From: MGIIa-L1 sp002502605
Lineage (GTDB): Archaea > Thermoplasmatota > Poseidoniia > Poseidoniales > Poseidoniaceae
Assembly: GCA_943788295.1 (NCBI GenBank)
Contig: CALSPS010000002.1
Span: forward strand, 1 to 64,000
Direction: 5' to 3'
Length of the DNA stretch: 64,000 bases
The notes beneath the pieces are model-generated. The model saw only the letters and a program-made list of their open reading frames with translations, had not been told where the DNA came from and did not search any database. Both the position numbers and the translations under genes were made by a program. Below, one piece after another: positions 46,327-55,220 of this stretch (positions within the stretch are counted from its first letter, which is position 1; every line of letters begins with the position of its first letter).

Positions 46327-48148
46327 ATGTGTGGAATTTTTGGTTATATTGGCCCACATCAAGCGGCACCATTGCTCTTAGAAGGGCTACGCCGTCTGGA
46401 ATATCGTGGTTATGATTCAACGGGGATTGCCGTCAAAAATGGGACCATCAACGTTCACAAGAAGGTCGGAAAGGTCCAAGACTTACGTACGGTTTTACCA
46501 CCCAGCATCCCAGGAACAATCGGGCATCGCCCACACCCGATGGGCCACACATGGGGGCGTGACCGATGAGAACGCACATCCACATGAGTCTGCGGAAGGA
46601 AAGGTCGTGATTGTCCACAACGGGATCATCGAGAATGCTCGAATGTTGAGAACATCCCTCTCCGTGCAGGGTGTAGCCTTGTCAAGTGAGACGGATTCTG
46701 AAGCCCTTGCACACATCATTGAGCGCGAACTTTCGGTCGACAATAACCCCGAAGAAGCAGTCCGACGTGCACTGCGCCAAGCGCGTGGAACATGGGGTAT
46801 TTGTGCTCTCTTCAAAGATCATGATACCATTGTTTGCGCACGCAATGGCTCCCCTTTGATCATTGGCCAAGGTGTGGATGAAATGTTCATTTCAAGCGAT
46901 CCACATGCGCTCACAGCTCACACCCAACAGGTGATTTACCTCGAAGATGGTGACCTTGCTACCTTGACCGCAACTTCGGTCAAATTGTCCACCCTAAAAG
47001 GCGGAAAAAGCCAGACAAAGAGCAGCATTCTTGAATCAGAATGGGGTGAGTCCGAACTCGGTGAATTCCCGCATTTCATGCTCAAAGAGATCTATGAACA
47101 GCCAGACGCCATACGCCATTGCATCAGCGGTCGCTTAGACCGTGCGGGCGGCAGCGGGAGGCTTGGAGGGTTGAAACTCAATCCCTCAGATTTGGCAAAA
47201 GTCCCGCATGTGCGCCTGCTTGGTTGTGGGACATCGTACAACGCTGCAGAAATTGGCCAATTGCTGATCGAGAAATTGGCTCGTATTCCAGCCATGGCTC
47301 ACATTTCAAGTGAATTTAGGCACAACGACCCCGTGATCAACCCAAGCGCCCTTCACTTTGCAGTCACGCAATCGGGTGAAACAGCGGACACACTTTCCGC
47401 CATCAAAGAAATCCAACTCAAAGGAGGTAATGTGCACGGTGTTGTCAACGTCGTAGGCTCCTCCATCGCACGGCTCTGCGGTCAAGGTGTCTACATCCAC
47501 TCCGGGCCTGAGCAAGCCGTTGCTTCTACCAAGGCATTCTCGAATATGGTTGCGGCTTTGTCTATGTTCGCTCTTCAGGTTGGCCGTTCGCGCAACATCA
47601 GCAAAGAGCGAGGTGTTGAATTGATTCATGGTCTTCAACAAGTGCCACACTTGGTCGAGGAATACCTTGCCAATCAAGGACCAATTCAAGAAGCAGTTGA
47701 CCTCGTCAAAGACGCAAAGAGTGTCCTGTTCCTTGGCCGGGGGATTTCAGCCCCCGTTGCTCAAGAAGGTGCTTTGAAATTGATGGAAATCGCCTACATC
47801 CCTTGTTTAGCTTATCCAGCGGGAGAAATGAAACACGGCCCGATTGCTTTGTTAGAAGAGGGCAGCCCAGTCATTTTCGTCGCTCCAAATGACCACGTGA
47901 AAGCAAAGACTGTATCTGCAATTCACGAATGTCGAGCGCGTGGTGCAAAGATCATTCTCATTCACGAAGAAGGAGATGAGATCGCTCAGGAAGGCGATGT
48001 TTGTATCTCGGTTCCACCGGTACACAACCTTGTTTCGCCTCTGTTGACCGTTGTTCCTTTGCAGTTGATCGCTTATCATACAGCGCTCGCCCTAGGTTGC
48101 GATGTCGACCGGCCAAGAAATTTGGCGAAGTCCGTCACTGTTGAATGA
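46327..48148 (+). CDS. glmS: Glutamine-fructose-6-phosphate aminotransferase, with one extra base near 46523
   Basis: The N-terminus MCGIFGYIG (catalytic Cys2) and LRRLEYRGYDSTGIAV lie in one frame to about 46520. The family motif GIAHTRWATHGGVT and the rest, ending DRPRNLAKSVTVE, lie one base on. The G run at 46522-46524 has one base too many (ATCGGGCATC where ATCGGCATC is expected). Without it the product is 606 aa, the normal length. The two SIS domains follow, with LLGCGTSYNAAE near residue 298 and QSGETADTLSAI near 347. GlmS makes glucosamine-6-phosphate from glutamine and fructose-6-phosphate for amino-sugar synthesis. The ATG has GAGGGTGATATC before it. As this gene is usually essential, an assembly error is likelier than true loss. 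Confidence 0.88.
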
Positions 48149-48153
48149 AGCGT

Positions 48154-48942
48154 TCACAGAATAGTGAAGCGTTGTTCGTTCTCCTTCCAGTTGAAGGGTT
48201 TGTAACCTAAGCTGTGCCGCGTGTGGCGCATCTTGACAATGCCCAGTTTCCTCTTGACATCGTCACCAGAACGCTCCATCACAAGATGCAATACGCCGTC
48301 TGAAAGATAATCTTCTACACCATACTCACCGAATTGCTTGTGGTCTTCTCCAGTCATTTCACAGATGAAGAATGATGTCAAGCCGAGCCTTCGTACTGCT
48401 TCGAAAAGACGGAAAATTTCGTCACGAGGATTTTCCATTTTTGTGAGGGTGAAGAACGCCCCGAGTGAATCGAAAACGAGAAGTTCGAAACCAATCGCTT
48501 CTCGATACGATGTCAGTTGCTTGATGAGTTGGCCCATCCAATCGACACGATCGCTCATCCCTTGCTTGTCGAGTTCAACACGCAAGTCGGAAAGATCGAT
48601 GATTGCGATTCGGTTTCGAACTCGAGCATCATCCACGTTCATGCCCATGTTGGCCATGTGGGAACGCAGCGAATCCTTGCCTTGTTCGAGGGTGACGTAG
48701 ATTCCACTTGTTTCACCGTAAAGCACTGCGTTGTAGAGCATAGAGAAAGTCAAACTCGACTTCATTGCACCTGACGCACCAGCCACAATACAAATGTGGC
48801 CTTGAGGGACGCCACCTTGCATATTTTCATCCAATCCTTCAATGTGGGTAGGGATTCTTTCAACGTCGCTCATGCCGGCACCGTTTGCTGGAAGACGGGT
48901 CGATTCTTCAACCTCTCCCTCAAAACGGTTCACTTCAATCAT
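48154..48942 (-). CDS. KaiC-like RecA-fold ATPase
   Basis: 262 aa with one KaiC/RadA-type domain. GLDENMQGGVPQGHICIVAG leads to Walker A AGASGAMKSS near residue 55, Walker B FELLVFDSLGAFF near 155, and VKMRHTRHSLGYKPFNW near the C-terminus, a KaiC-family signature. Such single-domain KaiC-like proteins are abundant in archaea and are thought to be signalling ATPases in phosphorelays, motility or stress, but their partners are usually unknown. The start could also be ATG at the internal MSDVERIP. It converges with glmS (five-base gap) and is divergent from maf. Confidence 0.85.
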   Translation of the reverse strand: MIEVNRFEGEVEESTRLPANGAGMSDVERIPTHIEGLDENMQGGVPQGHICIVAGASGAMKSSLTFSMLYNAVLYGETSGIYVTLEQGKDSLRSHMANMGMNVDDARVRNRIAIIDLSDLRVELDKQGMSDRVDWMGQLIKQLTSYREAIGFELLVFDSLGAFFTLTKMENPRDEIFRLFEAVRRLGLTSFFICEMTGEDHKQFGEYGVEDYLSDGVLHLVMERSGDDVKRKLGIVKMRHTRHSLGYKPFNWKENEQRFTIL

Positions 48943-48996
48943 GGCTTGAGCATGGAAAGTGTAAATGAGATAGGTCGCTTCGTGAAGTTGAATCAG

Positions 48997-49563
48997 ATGG
49001 TCTCATTTTGGCTAGCATCCCAGTCCCTGCGTCGGGCAAGCATGGTCGAAGGACTGTTTTCCTCGGTTCGATGTGAGGGGATTGATGGGGTGGATGAAAC
49101 GCCAACGGTGCGAGGTTCAATTGCTGACCAAGTCACTTCCATCTGCAAACAAAAAGCCGCTGCTGTACCCCAAAATCACGGGTATGACGTGGTGATGGTC
49201 TGCGACACCGTTCTCGCAGATCCTGACGAGGTGGATGGCTTACTCGGAAAACCGCGCGACGCTATCCATGCTGCAACAATGCTCCATCGATTGTCTGGAC
49301 GGAGGCATCAAGTTTGGTCTGCTGCAGGTATCTTGTTGCATGGCCAATGGCAATTTTTTGTCGAACATGCTGTTGTTGAAATCGAAGCATTGAGCGATGA
49401 GGCGCTTGTTGAACTTGTGATGAATGAGTCTTGGAAAGGAAAAGCAGGTGGCTATGACCTCGCTGGTCCAATGGGAGCGTATGCATCATTGATTGATGGG
49501 TCGGAATCGACAGTGCTCGGTATCCCGCAATCCGCTTTGGATGCGCTTGAATTATTCCAGTGA
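48997..49563 (+). CDS. maf: Maf-like nucleotide pyrophosphatase
   Basis: 188 aa from ATG 48997 (MVSFWLASQSLRRASMVEG); ATG 48952 would add 15 residues. Maf motifs are the N-terminal SQSLRR (family SxSPRR), the VVMVCDTVLADPDEVDGLLGKP segment near 66-86 (DT-V, GKP) and GKAGGYDLAGPMGAYASLI near 149-167 (family YxIxGxxA). Maf proteins hydrolyse non-canonical or cytosolic nucleoside triphosphates to monophosphates and are linked to house-cleaning and septation arrest. Divergent from the KaiC-like gene, it overlaps the end of the convergent membrane protein gene by 12 bases. Confidence 0.85.
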   Translation: MVSFWLASQSLRRASMVEGLFSSVRCEGIDGVDETPTVRGSIADQVTSICKQKAAAVPQNHGYDVVMVCDTVLADPDEVDGLLGKPRDAIHAATMLHRLSGRRHQVWSAAGILLHGQWQFFVEHAVVEIEALSDEALVELVMNESWKGKAGGYDLAGPMGAYASLIDGSESTVLGIPQSALDALELFQ

Positions 49564-50868
49564 CTTGTTTTGGATGTATCTGCCATAGAACATCGGTATT
49601 CTGTGCCAGGTGTCCAAACTCAGCATGGTTCTGCGCAAGAAATCCACCGTTAGGAGGATGGATCCAATGACGATTGATGCAACCCAAATGGTTTGTTCCG
49701 TGTTGGTTGGCCCCAAGTCCAACCAATTTTTGATGAACAAAATTTGAATGGAAACAAATCCGGTCAAGAAAAACATCAAGAAAAGCGGGTTTGAACTCCG
49801 TTTGTGGATGTTGATGTGCAGGTGGTCCTCATGCAGGTACATGGAATACCCCCAAACAGCCAGAAGGGCTGATGTGCTGAGAAAGGTAGCATATCCGGGT
49901 GTTCCAGGTCTGTCGATGTACTGTGAAGAATTGAATGCGTGGAATGAGCAAAACGGTAGCATCCAGAGGGCAGCAAAGACCAATCGATTGTGCCCCATCC
50001 CGCCGTTGAACAATGCCTTCTTTGCCACCGCGAGGGGGTTGCATAGAATGAACGCCCATAGGAGGGTTAATCCGAGTGAATAATCGCTCATCTGAGCCAG
50101 TAAAGTGTGTGTGTCTGAACCCTCACGTCCCGTAAGGAATGAGAAGAGGATATGTGTGCAGAGGAAGACTGCAAAGACGGTCAATCGAGTTTGTAATTTT
50201 TCAGGAGGGATGATGTTCCAATTCAATCGACGATTGAAATGACTCACGATAATGACAACGGTAACCAGGATGTAAAGCGCGACCATGACCGATCGCCCAA
50301 GTTCGAGCATCCCGGGAGTGTCTCTTAACAACCAGCAGAAGATGATGGTGGTAGCAAAAAAAGGAAACACCGCTCCCGGGAGCAATGACATGACACCAAC
50401 TTCGTCCCTTTCTTTCGACATTTTAGATTCGGAGGCGAGGCGCCTTCCCGGCAGGCCAAGCAAAAGCACGCCTAAAGAAAGCAAGACAATGCCCACAGTT
50501 GAAAATTCATCAATCATCTCTCGTGTGGACATGAATGTGGACAGGGTGAGGAAAAATTGTCCACTGATGTTGAGGATGATAAATTGCCTCATTGTGGATT
50601 CATGGAAGGGGGCAGCACCATGAATAAGCGGTAAGACATCAAACCCAATTCCCGCAATTAAAGCCATGAGCCAACCCAAGGTTACCCATGCCATAATGAT
50701 GTAAATTATTGTGGTGTAATCAGCAGACAGGATCTCATAATATGCTGATTTAGTGGCATAATGGTACGCCATTGCAGCAATGAAAATGACCGTTGTGATG
50801 CCTGATGCAAAAAATAATGCAAGATAGGACCCCGTAGAGGTAGTCCTAAAACTCGCAAATTTGCTCAT
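49552..50868 (-). CDS. Polytopic membrane protein, unknown family
   Basis: 438 aa from ATG 50868, chosen because a TATA-like GAACTTATAC lies about 26 bases upstream (leaderless); ATG 50874 is possible. About 12 hydrophobic helices are visible (SYLALFFASGITTVIFIAAM, YIIMAWVTLGWLMALIAGI, LGVLLLGLPGRR, ILFSFLTGREG). There is no cofactor or transport motif I can name. It follows sepF on the same strand but appears to have its own promoter inside the end of sepF. It may be a transporter or cell-division membrane partner. The function is unknown. Confidence 0.72.
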   Translation of the reverse strand: MSKFASFRTTSTGSYLALFFASGITTVIFIAAMAYHYATKSAYYEILSADYTTIIYIIMAWVTLGWLMALIAGIGFDVLPLIHGAAPFHESTMRQFIILNISGQFFLTLSTFMSTREMIDEFSTVGIVLLSLGVLLLGLPGRRLASESKMSKERDEVGVMSLLPGAVFPFFATTIIFCWLLRDTPGMLELGRSVMVALYILVTVVIIVSHFNRRLNWNIIPPEKLQTRLTVFAVFLCTHILFSFLTGREGSDTHTLLAQMSDYSLGLTLLWAFILCNPLAVAKKALFNGGMGHNRLVFAALWMLPFCSFHAFNSSQYIDRPGTPGYATFLSTSALLAVWGYSMYLHEDHLHINIHKRSSNPLFLMFFLTGFVSIQILFIKNWLDLGPTNTEQTIWVASIVIGSILLTVDFLRRTMLSLDTWHRIPMFYGRYIQNKSLE

Positions 50869-50890
50869 GGCCATCACTAAAGCCCAAAGC

Positions 50891-50898
50891 GTATAAGT
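50891..50898 (-). promoter_or_regulatory. TATA-like element upstream of the polytopic membrane protein
   Basis: Minus-strand ACTTATAC, centred about 26 bases before ATG 50868, lies just beyond the sepF stop codon. This is the spacing for a leaderless archaeal promoter. Confidence 0.45.
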
Positions 50899-50911
50899 TC
50901 GTTGCCGATGA

Positions 50912-51484
50912 TTACGGGTTAAGCAAAGCGCCCAGTCCGAGTTCGTGGCTTTGTACATCGACCACTACATCGTTTCCGGGCATTAACAGCAGTTTGTCTT
51001 CTGCATCAAGAGCAAACACGCCAACACCAACTTCGTCACTCATCTGTTTCAATTCCCTTCGGCAGACGTTTTGGTGCGTATCCATGTGGACAAGGGGTCG
51101 AAGATCAACAATCACCGTATCGCCTTGGTTGATGCGTTTTGCGATTCCCCGTGTGGGAATGCGGTTCATCACATCGGGGGCGACATAACGCAAAGCTCTG
51201 TTTGGAATGACAGGTGTGGCTTTGTGCAACGCACCTAAGTCATGAAATGGTTCGCCATCTGAAGTGACGGGTCCTTGCCATCCAAGTGGAATTTCTTTAC
51301 GCGTCGGTTGGACACCGACTGGCTCTGGAATCAAAGCGGGGGCTTGAGGCTCTTCAATCGGCTTTGGGGTGATTTGCTGCTGGGTGGCCAGGGGCCTCAC
51401 TGCGGGCTGTTGAACCTCATTCCGATTTGCATTCTGTCCTGCTTCGGGATCTGGTAGACCAAAAAATTGCCAAAGACTTGCCAT
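50912..51484 (-). CDS. sepF: SepF-like cell division protein
   Basis: 190 aa. The N-terminus MASLWQFFGLPDPE could be an amphipathic membrane-targeting helix. A proline/glutamine-rich linker follows, then the SepF core in the last 85 residues: INQGDTVIVDLRPLV near residue 118 and VCRRELKQMSDEVGVGVFALDAEDKLLLMPG near 137-167, ending VDVQSHELGLGALLNP. SepF anchors FtsZ to the membrane at the division site in archaea and Gram-positive bacteria. It lies 11 bases downstream of the giant surface-protein gene, so division and envelope genes share a transcript. Confidence 0.8.
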   Translation of the reverse strand: MASLWQFFGLPDPEAGQNANRNEVQQPAVRPLATQQQITPKPIEEPQAPALIPEPVGVQPTRKEIPLGWQGPVTSDGEPFHDLGALHKATPVIPNRALRYVAPDVMNRIPTRGIAKRINQGDTVIVDLRPLVHMDTHQNVCRRELKQMSDEVGVGVFALDAEDKLLLMPGNDVVVDVQSHELGLGALLNP

Positions 51485-51495
51485 ACACTCACCGC

Positions 51496-54400
51496 TTACA
51501 AATCAAGATCATCAAGCAATCCGGAGATGTTTGATGGTTGAGATGCCGGTGTGGTATCAGTAGTTACCGGTTGAATTGCAGCCGGTTGGCCCTGTTGGGC
51601 AGACAAGTATTGAGCGCCATAGTGGCTCCATTGTTCCATTGACCATCCTTCGGGGAGTCCAGTTGCAGGCAATGGCGGCCCGGTTTGCACAGGTGCAGGA
51701 GCAAGAGCGGCAGGTGCTGGCGTTGGGTCCACCAAAGCAGCGAATGGATCTTCCTTTGATGCTGGTGCGGGTGTGTAAGTTTGAGCGGGAGCAAACGCCT
51801 GTTCTTGGGTTGCAGCTGGCGGTGCATAGGCGGCCTGTGCATAGATGTCTTGTTGAGGCGCAGGAGCTGCGTAGTCCATTGGTTGGGTAACAGTTGCGTT
51901 GATGGCAGGTGCAGGTGGTTCACCAGCAGGCATGCTTGCGAAATTGGAGAAATTATCCATTTCAGAATTGTTTTTCCTTCGTGTCAGCAGAAGGAATCCG
52001 GCGAGCAGGACAACAATGATTCCAAGCGCACCAATGATTGCGGTAGGTACGGTTCCAATTGTATTGCTCACAGATTCGATCCAATTGTCAGGTGGGCGCT
52101 CAGTGACCGTAAGTTGAATCGTATCGGTGGAGGATTCACCATCATCGTCGATCACTGTGAGTTGCACGGTCCATTGACCGGCAGGGAGATCCTCAATGGT
52201 GTACATTGGTCCCGTGAAATCAACATCTCCAGTTTTCACTCCGTCCAAATCCCCGTCAATGTGGTCGCTGTCCCATTGGTAGGTGAGGGTTAATTTGTCG
52301 CCCTCGGTTTCACGAGAAGTCATTCCCGAGAGGGTGATGTTTTCCCCCTCCATGAGCGAAATGACGCTCGTGGAATTGGTAATGGTGGCCGAAGGTGGCA
52401 GATTAAGCACGCTGACATTGACCGATGCCAGTGCTTGAGCACCATCGTCATCAGTCACGGTTGCCGTGATTTGGCGAACCCCTCGTGTTGTCCAAGCCGC
52501 AGTAATATCGATTCCAGTTTGGTCACAGTCGTTGACAGGGTTTCCGTCGCTGTTGCTGTCAACTGCTGCGTCCATATCCCAGCACACCACAAGCGTCTGT
52601 AGATCTGATGCGGTGTCATCAACGATGGCGGTGAACGATACATTTGCGTCTTCAAACACAGGAACATCCGAACCCAAGCCAGTGATGGTTGGTGGGACGT
52701 TTAGAATGTTGACTTTGGCCGTTTGGATCATCGACTGAGCACCGTCGTCATCGTAGGCGACCACTGAGATGTTGTGCAGGCCCGAAGCGGACCAGGACAC
52801 GGTTGCGGTTGACGCAGGTCCCCGAGTGGTTTCTGTCCAGTTCGCTTCTCTGTCGGATGGTGTCCACTCGACATTGATGTCGTCTCGGTCGGACAACGTG
52901 TCGTCGGCACCGATGCGCAAGAGCGCAACTTGGTCTTCATCTAAAGTCCAAACGCCATCGATTGCGGTCAAGTTAGAGCCGCCGTACCAGAGTTCTGGGT
53001 TGGCAAGGGTCGGAGCAACGTTGAGCACATCAAGCGGTGCTTCAATCGTCGTGGTGGCTCCGTCATCGTCCGTCGCAACGGCAGTGACCATCATCACGCC
53101 TTCTGCCATTGGGGTGAAGGTGCACGTGGGTTGAGTCAATCCTTCTTCACATGCCATTCCCGGCCATGAAATGCTGACTTGCTGTCCTGAAGGTGAAATG
53201 GTATCGGTATCGCCGCTGTCCGTTGCATCGATAGTAATCGAAGTTTCCACATCGATGCTTGGCACCAGTGACAAGTTGAGGTATGGATCCCGGTTGAGAA
53301 CAGTGACGTTGAGCATCATGATGTCCGTATCGAGTTCTTCATCAGTAACGATGAGTTTGACCGCCCATTCGCCATCGTCGGTCCAGTTCCATTGAGTCCA
53401 ACAGTCGGGTGCTTCGATGACATCGATTAAACCCGGGCGTGATTCGATTTCAAACACACAGTCGACATCCCCGCCGTCTTCGTCAAAGCTTGCCGTGGCA
53501 TTGAGTGTGATGTTTTCAAAGGTGAGTTTGTTGTCGCCAATATCGACCATTGCGGTCGGCGCTCGGCCAATAAAGAGGTTGATTTGAGCATCGTTGTTGC
53601 TCCTGTTTGCATCCTCAGTGACCGCTTCATCAGGGTCAACGGTAAACGATAGCGTCTGATTGCCTATTGCAGAGTTCGCTGGGACAGTCCAATTGACGCT
53701 AATCCTTGCTTCACTGTATGATGGAATTGCAGGGATGTCCTCTCGAATGGTCGTGCCGTCTGGTGTCGTGACTTCCATTTGAGTCGCTGGAGAGGTCAGA
53801 ACCCCTCGGTTTTGAGCGGGGATCGAGAACCCAATCAAATCTCCTGGTAGAGCGCCGTAACCAGTGACCCGGCTCAGGATTGAAGTCTCTCCGTCGCGGG
53901 TCCGGCTGACGATGATTGAATCAGCTTGTGCTACCAAATCAACGCCAACGACTGACAAGTCGACGACGACTGTGGTCGCCCCGATGATTTCTGTGGCAGG
54001 ATCCCAAACGATGACACCGTTGCTGGTGAAGTCATCGCTGGAAGGTGTGGTATCCACTTGGCTGGAGACATTCAATTGGTAGGTGATTTCTCCGCTGCCA
54101 TCGGTGGTTGGGCTTGCTAAATCATTGTTGATTTCATACCTAACTTGCAAATTCTTGTTGGCTTGAGGTGTAGCGCTTGGTGAGGTCAAATAACTTGCAG
54201 TCAGCGTTTGCTCAGTGTCTGGGAGGGTTGCCAATAATTGCAAATCGACATCAATCTCGACGTTGCGGGTTCCGGGTGTTGAGCTTGCCGAAACGCCGTA
54301 GGAGTCCGTTGGATTGTATTCCTTGAGCAACCAGTCGATGGTGAATCCAGCCGCATTGGTGACAGAGATCCACGAATTGTATCTGACCGCAGGGCAGTAC

Positions 54401-55200
54401 CAATTGTAGCCTTGTGAGACTCCCGTTTCGTTCACTTCATTGATTTTGTAGGAATCACCGCAGCCGGTGTACTGGATGTTATCCGTCCCATCAGTCGGGG
54501 TTCCCTTTGCGGTGATTTGCCAACTGTTGTTTTCTCCACCAGCCGTGTCAAATTCACTTGGGTCGAAGTAATCAGATGTGCCTGTGACTCCGGTACCAGA
54601 TTGGAACGGCATGTACCATTGGTCGCCCAGATGGACGGGGAAGTCATACTTCTCCTTTGGTGGGTCATAAAAAGTATCGAATGTGATTTCAGCAATGTCC
54701 TGCTCGAGGAAACCAAGATTGAACGGGCGGAATTTGACATCGAGGGTAAACTCGGAATTGATGACCGCGAGGTCGCGAACTCGAACGAGGTCTTCGCTGT
54801 CATACCCGATGTTCAAACGTCCTGAGACGCCTTCGAGGGTTGCACCGCTGTTGCCTGATGTAAACTCTCCACTGATTTCCAGTTTGTAAGCGAGGGTCTG
54901 AACGCCGTCAACTGTGGTGAACAAGATATCTGCCACGGTGTAGGTCGTTTCCCCAGTGAGGGTGTTGAGCGAGGCGGAAACGTTCGCTTGAGCGATGAGT
55001 TGCGCCACATCGAATTTGGTGTCGTAAACCCACTCGTCACCAACGCGCCAAGTTGGCACATCGATGTCCTTGTCCCACCCTTCTGCGTGGGATGCTTTGT
55101 GATCCTCATCAAGGAAATGAGATGAGGTGACATAAGCGCCAAAAGGAGACGCGAACATCAAAAAAATTAGTCCAAAAACAATCGGTCGAAGTTGACCCAT
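51496..55200 (-). CDS. Giant PKD-type surface protein with C-terminal helix and conserved cytoplasmic tail (paralogue A)
   Basis: 1234 aa from ATG 55200; the frame to 55320 overlaps the next paralogue. A signal peptide (LIFLMFASPFGAYVTSS) is followed by the motif DVPTWRVGDEWVY shared with the neighbouring paralogue, then CARDB/PKD-like beta-sandwich repeats with acidic calcium-type sites (VVCWDMDAAVDSNSDGN, GDLDGVKTGDVDFTG). A transmembrane helix near 1060 (IGTVPTAIIGALGIIVVLLA) precedes a long cytoplasmic tail rich in Ala, Pro and Gln that ends with GLPEGWSMEQWSHYGAQYL. It is likely an outer-envelope or S-layer-like adhesin or sensor. It shares its layout and motifs with the gene just upstream. 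Confidence 0.85.
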   Translation of the reverse strand: MGQLRPIVFGLIFLMFASPFGAYVTSSHFLDEDHKASHAEGWDKDIDVPTWRVGDEWVYDTKFDVAQLIAQANVSASLNTLTGETTYTVADILFTTVDGVQTLAYKLEISGEFTSGNSGATLEGVSGRLNIGYDSEDLVRVRDLAVINSEFTLDVKFRPFNLGFLEQDIAEITFDTFYDPPKEKYDFPVHLGDQWYMPFQSGTGVTGTSDYFDPSEFDTAGGENNSWQITAKGTPTDGTDNIQYTGCGDSYKINEVNETGVSQGYNWYCPAVRYNSWISVTNAAGFTIDWLLKEYNPTDSYGVSASSTPGTRNVEIDVDLQLLATLPDTEQTLTASYLTSPSATPQANKNLQVRYEINNDLASPTTDGSGEITYQLNVSSQVDTTPSSDDFTSNGVIVWDPATEIIGATTVVVDLSVVGVDLVAQADSIIVSRTRDGETSILSRVTGYGALPGDLIGFSIPAQNRGVLTSPATQMEVTTPDGTTIREDIPAIPSYSEARISVNWTVPANSAIGNQTLSFTVDPDEAVTEDANRSNNDAQINLFIGRAPTAMVDIGDNKLTFENITLNATASFDEDGGDVDCVFEIESRPGLIDVIEAPDCWTQWNWTDDGEWAVKLIVTDEELDTDIMMLNVTVLNRDPYLNLSLVPSIDVETSITIDATDSGDTDTISPSGQQVSISWPGMACEEGLTQPTCTFTPMAEGVMMVTAVATDDDGATTTIEAPLDVLNVAPTLANPELWYGGSNLTAIDGVWTLDEDQVALLRIGADDTLSDRDDINVEWTPSDREANWTETTRGPASTATVSWSASGLHNISVVAYDDDGAQSMIQTAKVNILNVPPTITGLGSDVPVFEDANVSFTAIVDDTASDLQTLVVCWDMDAAVDSNSDGNPVNDCDQTGIDITAAWTTRGVRQITATVTDDDGAQALASVNVSVLNLPPSATITNSTSVISLMEGENITLSGMTSRETEGDKLTLTYQWDSDHIDGDLDGVKTGDVDFTGPMYTIEDLPAGQWTVQLTVIDDDGESSTDTIQLTVTERPPDNWIESVSNTIGTVPTAIIGALGIIVVLLAGFLLLTRRKNNSEMDNFSNFASMPAGEPPAPAINATVTQPMDYAAPAPQQDIYAQAAYAPPAATQEQAFAPAQTYTPAPASKEDPFAALVDPTPAPAALAPAPVQTGPPLPATGLPEGWSMEQWSHYGAQYLSAQQGQPAAIQPVTTDTTPASQPSNISGLLDDLDL

Positions 55201-55220
55201 GACCCACCGAGGCGGTACTC

